A DNA stretch of 5,226 bases, from positions 1-5,226 of the forward strand of contig JAHHLF010000102.1 in NCBI GenBank assembly GCA_018679315.1, written 5' to 3'. This DNA is from Bacteroidia bacterium. Its GTDB lineage: Bacteria > Bacteroidota > Bacteroidia > Flavobacteriales > Flavobacteriaceae. Under the pieces are notes generated by a model. It did not search any database, had not been told where the DNA came from, and saw nothing but the letters and a program-made list of their open reading frames with translations. Shown one piece after another: positions 1 through 5,226 of this stretch. Numbering within the stretch: position 1 is the first letter of the stretch; the number at the start of each line of letters is the position of its first letter. Both the position numbers and the translations under genes were made by a program.

Positions 1-635
1 AACTGGACCTGATCGAGGAATTCAGTAATGCGATGGATGCCATTAAATTCTTGAATAAAAATTCGATTGATCTGATTTTCCTGGATATTCATATGCCCGG
101 ATTTTCTGGATTTGATTTTATTCAAACCTTAAAGGACCCGCCTAAAATTGTGCTCACTACCTCGGACCGGAATTTCGCTATCGAAGCCTACGAGTATGAA
201 GTCATAGTCGATTACCTAGTAAAACCCATTTCGGAAGAACGGTTTAAGAAAAGCATAATAAAAGTTAAGAATACTCTGGAAAGAGCTAGACCTGTAATAT
301 CCGAAGGTGCAGACAGCACTGAAGGAACCGAATTGTACATTAATATCGATAGGCGACTGATCAAATTGAAATTCGATGAGATCCAGTTAATTGAGGCCAA
401 GGGGGATTATATCGAGATAAAAACGGATACCGAGATGTTCCGCGTACATTCTCCCTTAAAAAAGATCAGGGAAAAGTTACCCGCTTCACTTTTCTTGCAA
501 GTACACCGTTCCTTTATCATCAACTTTTCAAAAATTATCGATATCGAAGATAACAGTGTCCTGATCGGGAAAAGCGTCGTGCCGATAAGCCGTTCGAATC
601 GTCCCGAGTTGATGCGTAGGTTAAACTTACTCTGA
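1..635 (+). CDS. LytTR-family response regulator (LytR/AlgR type), 5'-truncated by window edge
   Basis: Two-component response regulator that would bind DNA after phosphorylation by a LytS-type sensor kinase not seen here. The frame is open from the first full codon at base 3 (LDLIEEFSNA precedes the ATG at 33), and that stretch fits the first alpha-helix region of a receiver domain, so the true start lies upstream and about 30 residues are missing. Receiver landmarks, counted from the ATG at 33: phospho-acceptor Asp18 in LIFLDIHMPG (codon 84-86), Thr42 in IVLTTS, and Lys64 in YLVKPI. A linker around residues 80-98 leads to a LytTR DNA-binding domain at about 99-200, with the family-typical ends LYINIDRRLIKL, IEAKGDYIEI and LQVHRSFIIN. 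The gene is convergent with the TPR-barrel gene. Its likely operator is the tandem repeat at 2840-2881 (inference). Family assignment is secure; the regulon is not. Confidence 0.95.
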   Translation, partial: LDLIEEFSNAMDAIKFLNKNSIDLIFLDIHMPGFSGFDFIQTLKDPPKIVLTTSDRNFAIEAYEYEVIVDYLVKPISEERFKKSIIKVKNTLERARPVISEGADSTEGTELYINIDRRLIKLKFDEIQLIEAKGDYIEIKTDTEMFRVHSPLKKIREKLPASLFLQVHRSFIINFSKIIDIEDNSVLIGKSVVPISRSNRPELMRRLNLL

Positions 636-645
636 TATACATATG

Positions 646-664
646 TGACCGGAGTACACGGTCA
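646..664. terminator. small hairpin between convergent genes, possible weak bidirectional terminator
   Basis: A perfect 6-bp inverted repeat, TGACCG (646-651) and CGGTCA (659-664), encloses a 7-base loop in the 41-base gap between the stop of the LytTR gene and the stop of the opposing TPR-barrel gene. Position and symmetry suit a shared terminator. There is no proper T-tract on either side (only TTTT at 675-678 on the + strand), so intrinsic termination would be weak. It could also be chance. Confidence 0.35.
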
Positions 665-676
665 ACGCCAACTGTT

Positions 677-2737
677 TTAGAATGGCTTCGGATCGGCGAA
701 CAATTTTTTCCCCGACCACACCCACTGGAATCGTAACCCTGCCTCCATAAACTCAAATCCTGCAGCTGTGCTTGAAGCCAAATTACTATACCTACCATAA
801 ATGTTGAGATTAAAGTGATCCGAGATCCGGTGCTGAAAACTCAGGTCGCCGCGAAATGTGAACATCGGTGTGTTGGTTTCGACTTTTTGGAACCCAGTGG
901 CACCTGTAAAAGAAAGGCTTGAAGCAGTTGAAATGGGAAGAATAGAACTGCTAAAAATTTCAGCCGCATGAAATTCTTCAGGGCTGAAGTATACTTCCGG
1001 TCTTTGTTCCCTGAAACTTATGAATTGATAGTTAACGCCGATCTTAGTTTGCGTTTTTTCGATCAATTGGTAAAAAACGGAACTAAAAAACAAGGTTCTG
1101 CTATTCTCATCGGACTGAGCGGTTTGGATGAACTGCGTGTATAGGCCAAGATCCAAATTTGTGGATTGGTGAAAGCTCAGTCCCAGGTGATCCTTTACGA
1201 TCTCTTCCTGGATCAGGGCAGCATTAAAATTCTCCAATTCGCGATTGTACAACAATTCGAGCTTCTGACGGGATGACGTATTGATCTTAAAGCGCAGGTC
1301 CATGGTTGGTTGCGTATAGTTCCTTTCGGGACTTATTATTTTATTAATACCTACCCGGAGGGTAGTCAGGGTTTTGGGCATCCATTTATAGCCTATTCCG
1401 AGCGATGCAGAATGGGATTCAGCCTGGCTATTATCGATTTGATTGTTTGTTTCACGGTAGGCATAGCTCACTTGAGTGCTGATCTTAGTCGACCAGGGAA
1501 GCCGAATGGAGGTGAGGCCGTGCCAGGTGTTATTTTGTCCGCTGTCCGAAGAATATCCAGCCGATTGATTTATTGCCGGGGTATACGCTTTGTTCAACTT
1601 ATCGAGCAGGGCCAGGGCATCTTTCTGATTTTCAAAAATATCCAGTGTCGTAAAAGTGGCCTGGAAAGCTTCATGCATGCGATCATTGGCAAACAGGGCA
1701 TTGGCCTTCCCGAGGTTACCGTCAAAGGAAGTAGAGTCGCGCTCAAGTAATTCCTCATAGGTATTAAGACTGCTTTTGGTTTTGCCCGAATAGAGGCCAT
1801 AACTTGCCTCAAGTCCAAGGATCCAGGCTTCTTTTCCGTGCGCATTGCCCAGTGAATCGAGCTGTGTCCGGGCATTCTTATAGTTCTTATTCCACAACAA
1901 AGCTTGTACAAAGCGCTCTTCGGCTTTGCGCATTAGTTGAGGATCCTCAGATCTTCTTGCAATTATTCTCGCTTCCCGGGCATATTTCAGGGCGTCTTTA
2001 TCTTGCTTTTCAATGTGCGATACGAGGGAAATTCCGATCATTGCGGTGATGCTGTCTTTTGTTGAATCCACCATTTTAATAAAACTTTCCCTGGCCAGGC
2101 CGGTGTCTCCACTAGCCAGGTAAGCATGGGCCAAATTGTGCAAGCTTTCTTTATCGAGGGGAAAATCTATCAGGTTGTCTTGCAGTAAACGCTTACCGTA
2201 AGCATATTCTTGCCGATTGATCAACACATGTGCCCATGCCATTCGGATATACTTTCTGGATACAAGTGCGCCTTGGTTGGCGGGTTCTATTTCCAATGCC
2301 TTATTGACCGATTCCAGGGCCGCTTGATATTCCTTAAGATTACTGAGGCAGTTGGCGTTGCCGAGCAGTAGACTGAAATGGTTGGGATTCGATTCTAAAA
2401 GAGTATTGTACAACACTTTTGCCTCTTCAAAGCGGCTGTCCCACAACAGGGATTCTGCCCGGTTCACATCCATCTCCAGGTCACCGGGATAATTTAAATC
2501 CAGTGCGTTGAAATAAGAAACGGCGGAAGGGGTATCTCCGCTTAAACCTAGAGATCGGCCGTAACAGATCTGGGCTGCTCGGTTATCAGGTGACATTTCG
2601 AGGTAGGCCTCAAAAAAAGCAAGGGATTCACTGAATTTGCCATCTTCGAGTAACCGGAACCCCTTTTCTATAGGTTCCTGAGCCATTGTGAAGGAGATGG
2701 CGAGTGATGCTAATATCTGAATAATACAATTTTTCAT
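677..2737 (-). CDS. TPR and beta-barrel outer-membrane protein, PgaA/BcsC-like probable exopolysaccharide exporter
   Basis: Predicted 686-residue secreted outer-membrane protein. The start at 2737 is chosen because it puts a good Sec signal peptide at the N terminus: MKNC, hydrophobic IIQILASLAISF, cleavage probably after TMA at 19. The in-frame ATG at 2776 would add 13 polar residues ahead of it. Residues about 24-373 are TPR repeats, for example 24-52, 53-86, 89-120, 123-154 (LLLGNANCLSNLKEY then ALEIEP), 197-228 and 339-373. From about 390 to 675 the sequence changes to alternating aromatic/polar strands typical of a beta-barrel, ending in LRFQWVW. The motif YFSPEEF at 583-589 resembles the YYSPQ-type motif of BcsC C-terminal domains. 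In PgaA and BcsC the periplasmic TPRs guide a nascent polysaccharide into the barrel. A YaiO-type barrel of other function is the main alternative. It is divergent from a flippase/glycosyltransferase operon, which supports a role in polysaccharide export. Confidence 0.82.
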   Translation of the reverse strand: MKNCIIQILASLAISFTMAQEPIEKGFRLLEDGKFSESLAFFEAYLEMSPDNRAAQICYGRSLGLSGDTPSAVSYFNALDLNYPGDLEMDVNRAESLLWDSRFEEAKVLYNTLLESNPNHFSLLLGNANCLSNLKEYQAALESVNKALEIEPANQGALVSRKYIRMAWAHVLINRQEYAYGKRLLQDNLIDFPLDKESLHNLAHAYLASGDTGLARESFIKMVDSTKDSITAMIGISLVSHIEKQDKDALKYAREARIIARRSEDPQLMRKAEERFVQALLWNKNYKNARTQLDSLGNAHGKEAWILGLEASYGLYSGKTKSSLNTYEELLERDSTSFDGNLGKANALFANDRMHEAFQATFTTLDIFENQKDALALLDKLNKAYTPAINQSAGYSSDSGQNNTWHGLTSIRLPWSTKISTQVSYAYRETNNQIDNSQAESHSASLGIGYKWMPKTLTTLRVGINKIISPERNYTQPTMDLRFKINTSSRQKLELLYNRELENFNAALIQEEIVKDHLGLSFHQSTNLDLGLYTQFIQTAQSDENSRTLFFSSVFYQLIEKTQTKIGVNYQFISFREQRPEVYFSPEEFHAAEIFSSSILPISTASSLSFTGATGFQKVETNTPMFTFRGDLSFQHRISDHFNLNIYGRYSNLASSTAAGFEFMEAGLRFQWVWSGKKLFADPKPF

Positions 2738-2802
2738 AGGTCGAGTTGATGTGATTTGAGATGGATTTGGGACCATTTCAATTTCTATTATTTATTGTGA
2801 TG

Positions 2803-2810
2803 TAAAGGTA
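2803..2810 (-). promoter_or_regulatory. candidate -7 promoter element for the TPR-barrel gene
   Basis: On the - strand this reads TACCTTTA, 7 of 8 positions of the Bacteroidota -7 consensus TAnnTTTG. It lies about 65 bases upstream of the chosen ATG. No TTG is seen at the usual -33 distance; the closest is TTACTT around 2834-2839. The lack of a -33 element would fit a promoter that needs an activator. Short motifs like this occur by chance, so support comes mainly from its position. Confidence 0.4.
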
Positions 2811-2820
2811 CTGCGACACT

Positions 2821-2833
2821 TTCCGCCCCGGAA
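2821..2833. repeat. short inverted repeat in the divergent promoter region
   Basis: TTCCG (2821-2825) and CGGAA (2829-2833) form a 5-bp dyad around CCC, extendable imperfectly on both sides (ACT before, GT after). It sits between the - strand -7 candidate and the tandem repeat, about where the -33 region would be. It may be a second operator half-site pair or chance. The three-base spacer is short for an RNA hairpin. Confidence 0.25.
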
Positions 2834-2839
2834 GTAAGG

Positions 2840-2881
2840 AAATGTCCATTCGTCTACAGCAAATGACCATCCGTCTAAGGC
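2840..2881 (+). promoter_or_regulatory. tandem 21-bp direct repeat, probable LytTR-type operator
   Basis: Two adjacent copies, 2840-2860 and 2861-2881, match at 17 of 21 positions (differences at repeat positions 6, 11, 18 and 19). The conserved cores are CCATTCGTC (2846-2854) and CCATCCGTC (2867-2875): 9 bp each, 21 bp start to start, hence 12 bp apart and two helical turns on the same DNA face. LytTR-domain regulators are known to bind pairs of 9-bp imperfect direct repeats with 12-13 bp between them, and the AlgR box is CCGTTCGTC, which core 1 matches at 8 of 9 and core 2 at 7 of 9. The pair lies between two divergent promoters, 29 bases from one -7 candidate and 26 from the other. That the regulator at 1-635 binds here is an inference. 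Confidence 0.7.
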
Positions 2882-2907
2882 ACCCCCTATAGAAAGGCAG
2901 ATTCAAG

Positions 2908-2915
2908 GATCTTTG
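2908..2915 (+). promoter_or_regulatory. candidate -7 promoter element for the STAS-flippase operon
   Basis: GATCTTTG matches 7 of 8 positions of the Bacteroidota consensus TAnnTTTG. A second overlapping candidate, CAAATTTG at 2920-2927, also matches 7 of 8. No TTG is present at the -33 distance (about 2880-2890); instead the tandem repeat ends at 2881, where an activator bound next to polymerase would be expected. The first element overlaps the alternative upstream start codons (TTG 2913, ATG 2916), which favours the downstream start at 2958 for the first gene. Confidence 0.4.
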
Positions 2916-2957
2916 ATGTCAAATTTGTACCTGAATCTTAACCTAAAAACCTATAAA

Positions 2958-3260
2958 ATGGCATTACAGATTAAAAACAAACAAGGCTTCATCGAAGTGT
3001 TTGGTTCCTTACATGGCCCCAATATGAATGTATTGCGGACGTACCTCGAATCTGAGTTCAGATGGAACGATTACCTGACTCTTTCCCTGGAAAAGTTGAG
3101 GGACCTGGATCGTACAACCGCTCAAGAACTTGAGCAATTCTACCTGAAAGCAGTTAAAAAAAACCAGGTGCTTTCCATCATAGGACGGAATCACACACCG
3201 GTTTCCAGTGTTATGGAAAATTCAAAAACCGATTATATACTGAGCTATGACCGTGCTTAA
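2958..3260 (+). CDS. STAS-like small regulatory protein (anti-sigma-factor-antagonist fold)
   Basis: A 100-residue cytoplasmic protein without signal peptide or membrane segment. Its order of elements fits a STAS domain: an opening beta-hairpin (LQIKNKQGFIEVFGSL, 3-18), a helix (MNVLRTYLES, 23-32), a central strand (YLTLSLEKLRDLD, 39-51), a loop DRTTA at 51-55 where SpoIIAA-type proteins carry DSSG, a helix (AQELEQFYLKAVKK, 55-68), a strand (VLSIIG, 71-76) and a final helix (PVSSVMEN, 81-88). Thr53 or Thr54 stands where the phosphorylatable Ser would be. The start at 2958 has the A-rich leader usual in this phylum; the in-frame ATG at 2916 would add 14 residues and overlap the promoter candidate. 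It overlaps the flippase gene by 14 bases, so translation is probably coupled. STAS proteins often control partners by protein contact; in Vibrio fischeri, SypA is a STAS protein needed for polysaccharide-dependent biofilm. The partner here is unknown. Confidence 0.7.
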   Translation: MALQIKNKQGFIEVFGSLHGPNMNVLRTYLESEFRWNDYLTLSLEKLRDLDRTTAQELEQFYLKAVKKNQVLSIIGRNHTPVSSVMENSKTDYILSYDRA

Positions 3261-4497
3261 ATTGAAATCGCTACGACTCAGCCAGGAAAAGTTATTTATG
3301 GGAAGTGCCTTGCTGGTCAACGGTGGGAATTACCTATATAATGTTCTGGTAGGACGGATCTTAGGGCCTGAAGCCTTCGCCGAAGCTGCTTTATTGGTTA
3401 CCCTCTTGCTGGTCATCTCATTTCTGGGTATGACCTTCCAGCTGGCAACTACCAAATTTGCAGTGCTCTTAAACGGGCAACAATGGCAAGCACTTCGCTC
3501 AAAGATTAGCATGTATGCATTGTGGATTGGCATCGGTTTGGGTTGTGTAGTGGCACTATTCGCTCGAAACCTGCAGGCTTGGTTTTCTACTGCATCGCCC
3601 TGGATGTTTGTGTTATTTGGCCTGGGAATACCGCTCTACTTTCTGATGAGTATTAAAAGAGGTGAATACCAGGGGAACAACGCTCTGGATAAGTTGTCCA
3701 TCTCCTACCAAGCTGAAATGTGGAGCAGGCTTATAATCACAATTCTCCTGTTAATGCTGATCCCCTACAGCCCCGGATTATTAGTGTCTGCAGGAATATT
3801 GATTTCGTTTGCTTTCGGTTTTCTGCCCTACGAAAATGGGAATCGGATCAGATCCGTCAAAATAACGCTAAGCTCTGAAAACAAAAGGAATTTAAACCAT
3901 TTCCTTCTGCTTACGGCGGGGTATGAGCTCACCCAGATATTGATCAACAATTTCGACGTTATACTGGTTAAGCATTATTTTGATGCCTACCAGGCCGGGC
4001 TCTATGCCTCAATGGCCCTTATTGGCCGGGTGGTGTATTTTGTAGCCTGGATGTTTGCCATGCTATTGCTGCCAAAGGTGATCCGGCAGCAAAAGAAAGG
4101 CGAACCAACAGCCCCTGTTCTTTTCCGGTATGTCATACTCATAGCTTTGTTGGCCGTGACAATAGTGGGTCTGTGCCTCTTCTTCCCGGAACAGATCGTT
4201 ACCGTTATGTTCGGACCGGCTTATATGCCCATTGCAGGAATGCTTTGGCAATACGCCCTGGCTACAGCCCTGTTTGCGATCTCCAATATATTTGCCTATT
4301 ACTATTTATCGCTGGATCAATATCTCCCGGTGATCGTCTCAGCCCTTGTCGGTTTGCTGCAGTTGGTTTTGATCGTTTTCTTTCATGACACGCTGGAAGG
4401 CGTGGTGCAGATCCAGATCGGAAGTATGTTCTGTTTGCTCCTTCTTCAGGTTGCCTATTACTATCTGAATCGAGACCGCAAAATACTAAAAGCGTAA
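3247..4497 (+). CDS. polysaccharide/oligosaccharide flippase (Wzx/PST type, MOP superfamily)
   Basis: A 416-residue integral inner-membrane protein expected to move lipid-linked glycan units from the cytoplasmic to the periplasmic face. About 12 hydrophobic segments are visible, roughly at 18-38, 45-66, 88-106, 117-136, 160-174, 178-195, 216-240, 250-276, 292-314, 327-350, 358-380 and 388-407. Family-like motifs are GRILGPEAFAEAALL (36-50), the counterpart of the common R-x-LGPE-x-FG pattern, and INNFDVILVKHYF (233-245) followed by AGLYASMALIGRVVYF (250-265), matching the start of the second half in this family, with a buried Asp237. The length is typical. The ATG at 3247 lies inside the end of the STAS gene (14-base overlap). 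The substrate cannot be read from the sequence; a teichoic-acid or O-antigen-like carrier role is equally possible, but the neighbouring glycosyltransferase and exporter-like barrel favour an exopolysaccharide. Confidence 0.88.
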   Translation: MTVLKLKSLRLSQEKLFMGSALLVNGGNYLYNVLVGRILGPEAFAEAALLVTLLLVISFLGMTFQLATTKFAVLLNGQQWQALRSKISMYALWIGIGLGCVVALFARNLQAWFSTASPWMFVLFGLGIPLYFLMSIKRGEYQGNNALDKLSISYQAEMWSRLIITILLLMLIPYSPGLLVSAGILISFAFGFLPYENGNRIRSVKITLSSENKRNLNHFLLLTAGYELTQILINNFDVILVKHYFDAYQAGLYASMALIGRVVYFVAWMFAMLLLPKVIRQQKKGEPTAPVLFRYVILIALLAVTIVGLCLFFPEQIVTVMFGPAYMPIAGMLWQYALATALFAISNIFAYYYLSLDQYLPVIVSALVGLLQLVLIVFFHDTLEGVVQIQIGSMFCLLLLQVAYYYLNRDRKILKA

Positions 4498-4505
4498 AGT
4501 GATCT

Positions 4506-4688
4506 ATGAACAATAGGTTTCAACGCTTAGCTTTTGATCTGATGACATATCTCTGGTTTATGCATAAATATAACATCGATAAGGATACGCCATTGGTCTA
4601 CAGTTCTCTGCCACTCACCTTCTCAGGGCCTATTTATCAGTATTTGCAGAGGATATTTGCACTAAAATCTAATACAAATTTTACTTAA
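4506..4688 (+). CDS. unidentified 60-residue ORF in the polysaccharide operon
   Basis: I do not recognise this protein. It starts 8 bases after the flippase stop and ends 11 bases before the glycosyltransferase start, filling the gap exactly as a real operon member would, and its codon use resembles its neighbours. The product is aromatic-rich and basic (MNNRFQRLAFDL at the start, MTYLWFMHKYNI in the middle, PIYQYLQRIFALK near the end). It has no signal peptide, no convincing transmembrane helix and no known motif. It could be a small accessory protein, the remnant of a decayed gene, or chance coding in a 202-base leader. A weak -7-like GATATTTG (4652-4659) lies within it and could serve the next gene. 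Confidence 0.45.
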   Translation: MNNRFQRLAFDLMTYLWFMHKYNIDKDTPLVYSSLPLTFSGPIYQYLQRIFALKSNTNFT

Positions 4689-4699
4689 ATCTTACCAAA

Positions 4700-5226
4700 A
4701 TGAAATTAGCACTTATTACAGCATTGCCACCGAGCAAAGTAACGCTCTCAGAATATGGTTACCATTTGGTGAAGCATTTCCGCGAACAAAAGGAAATTGA
4801 TGAACTTATCCTGATAACCGACAAGACCGTTGAACCCAAAGTATTGGACTTCGAAGGTGAAGGATGCAAGATAACCGTAATACCCTGTTGGGAATTCAAC
4901 GGGTATTCCAACCTCTTCAGGATTGGAAAAGTATTAGCAAAAACGCGACCTGACGGTGTTTTACTTAACCTACAGTTTCTGAAATTCGGAGATAAAAAAA
5001 TTCCCGCGGCCCTCGGCCTGATGCTCCCTGCCTTTTGCAGGATCATGCGTATACCGGTGATCACTTTGTTGCATAACATTCTGGAACAAGTTGATCTGGA
5101 CAATGCCGGGATCACGGGGAACAAGATCTTTCAACGGATTTACAACTTTATTGGAACACAATTGACCCGATGTATCCTGGCTTCTGACGTATTGGCTGTG
5201 ACCATCAGCAAATATGTGGATATCCT
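4700..5226 (+). CDS. glycosyltransferase, GT-B fold (GT4-like), 3'-truncated by window edge
   Basis: The frame is open from the ATG at 4700 to the edge: 175 codons, the N-terminal half of a protein that would normally be about 350-400 residues. It begins MKLALITALPPSKVTLSEYG then YHLVKHF, the first strand, glycine-containing loop and helix of a Rossmann-like acceptor-binding domain as in family 4 glycosyltransferases. Later landmarks are DGVLLNLQFLKFG (85-97), a helix-loop, IPVITLLHNILEQVDL (118-133) with the central His-Asn typical of this group, and TRCILASDVLAVTISKYVDI (156-175), the end of the N-terminal domain where the chain usually crosses to the nucleotide-sugar-binding half. The donor-binding domain with its E-x7-E motif is outside the window, so donor and family number are unproven. 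It probably adds a sugar to the lipid-linked glycan handled by the flippase. The leader (CTTACCAAAATG) is A-rich with no Shine-Dalgarno. Confidence 0.85.
   Translation, partial: MKLALITALPPSKVTLSEYGYHLVKHFREQKEIDELILITDKTVEPKVLDFEGEGCKITVIPCWEFNGYSNLFRIGKVLAKTRPDGVLLNLQFLKFGDKKIPAALGLMLPAFCRIMRIPVITLLHNILEQVDLDNAGITGNKIFQRIYNFIGTQLTRCILASDVLAVTISKYVDI

Noticed and set aside
535..798. 87-codon - strand frame spanning the convergent gap
   Set aside because: It overlaps the 3' ends of two solid genes in a shadow frame and its product looks random.
1310..1750. 146-codon + strand frame inside the TPR-barrel gene
   Set aside because: Antisense to a well-supported coding region; the translation shows no domain-like pattern and there is no promoter or operon context.
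2840..2881. The two 21-bp copies considered as a minimal CRISPR or mobile-element end
   Set aside because: There is no spacer between the copies, no further copies, no cas or transposase genes, and their position between divergent promoters fits an operator better.
3156..3163. Run of eight A within the STAS gene, considered as a phase-variable tract or a slippery frameshift site (AAAAAAC)
   Set aside because: The frame is intact, it encodes an ordinary Lys-Lys-Asn, there is no obvious downstream stimulatory structure, and A-runs are common at this base composition.
4606..4651. CTCTGC/GCAGAG inverted repeat considered as a leader structure before the glycosyltransferase
   Set aside because: Only 6 bp of stem with a 34-base loop; it is not distinguishable from chance and lies within the 60-residue ORF.
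4759..5124. 121-codon - strand frame opposite the glycosyltransferase
   Set aside because: The + strand frame has clear GT-B features across the same bases; the antisense product is low-complexity (Ser/Arg-rich) with no recognisable motif.

Overview
The window looks like Bacteroidota chromosome, most likely a flavobacterium. The reasons are the AT-leaning but mixed codon use, A-rich leaders without clear Shine-Dalgarno sequences, near-matches to the Bacteroidota -7 promoter element (TAnnTTTG), and the gene types: a LytTR response regulator, a TPR/beta-barrel outer-membrane protein and a polysaccharide flippase. No RNA genes, insertion sequences, CRISPR arrays or phage genes are visible. Every gap between genes is shorter than 300 bases.

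Layout, left to right. (1) The 3' part of a LytTR-family response regulator on the + strand (1-635); its first ~30 codons lie outside the window. (2) Convergent with it, across a 41-base gap holding a small hairpin, a 686-residue secreted protein on the - strand (677-2737) with N-terminal TPRs and a C-terminal beta-barrel resembling the PgaA/BcsC type of exopolysaccharide exporters. (3) A 220-base divergent intergenic region (2738-2957) holding an almost perfect pair of tandem 21-bp repeats flanked on both sides by near-consensus -7 elements. (4) A + strand operon: a 100-residue STAS-like protein (2958-3260), overlapped by 14 bases by a 416-residue Wzx/PST-type flippase (3247-4497), then a 60-residue unidentified ORF (4506-4688), then the N-terminal half of a GT-B (GT4-like) glycosyltransferase (4700 to the window edge).

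Working model (inference). This is the regulatory and front end of an exopolysaccharide locus. The glycosyltransferase and further downstream enzymes would build a lipid-linked glycan, the flippase would move it across the inner membrane, and the TPR-barrel protein would provide the outer-membrane exit. The most informative signal is the tandem repeat between the two divergent units. Its 9-bp cores (CCATTCGTC and CCATCCGTC, 21 bp start to start) have the format of LytTR-domain operators and resemble the AlgR box (CCGTTCGTC). The LytTR regulator encoded nearby is therefore a strong candidate to control both divergent transcripts, and the STAS protein may add post-translational control.
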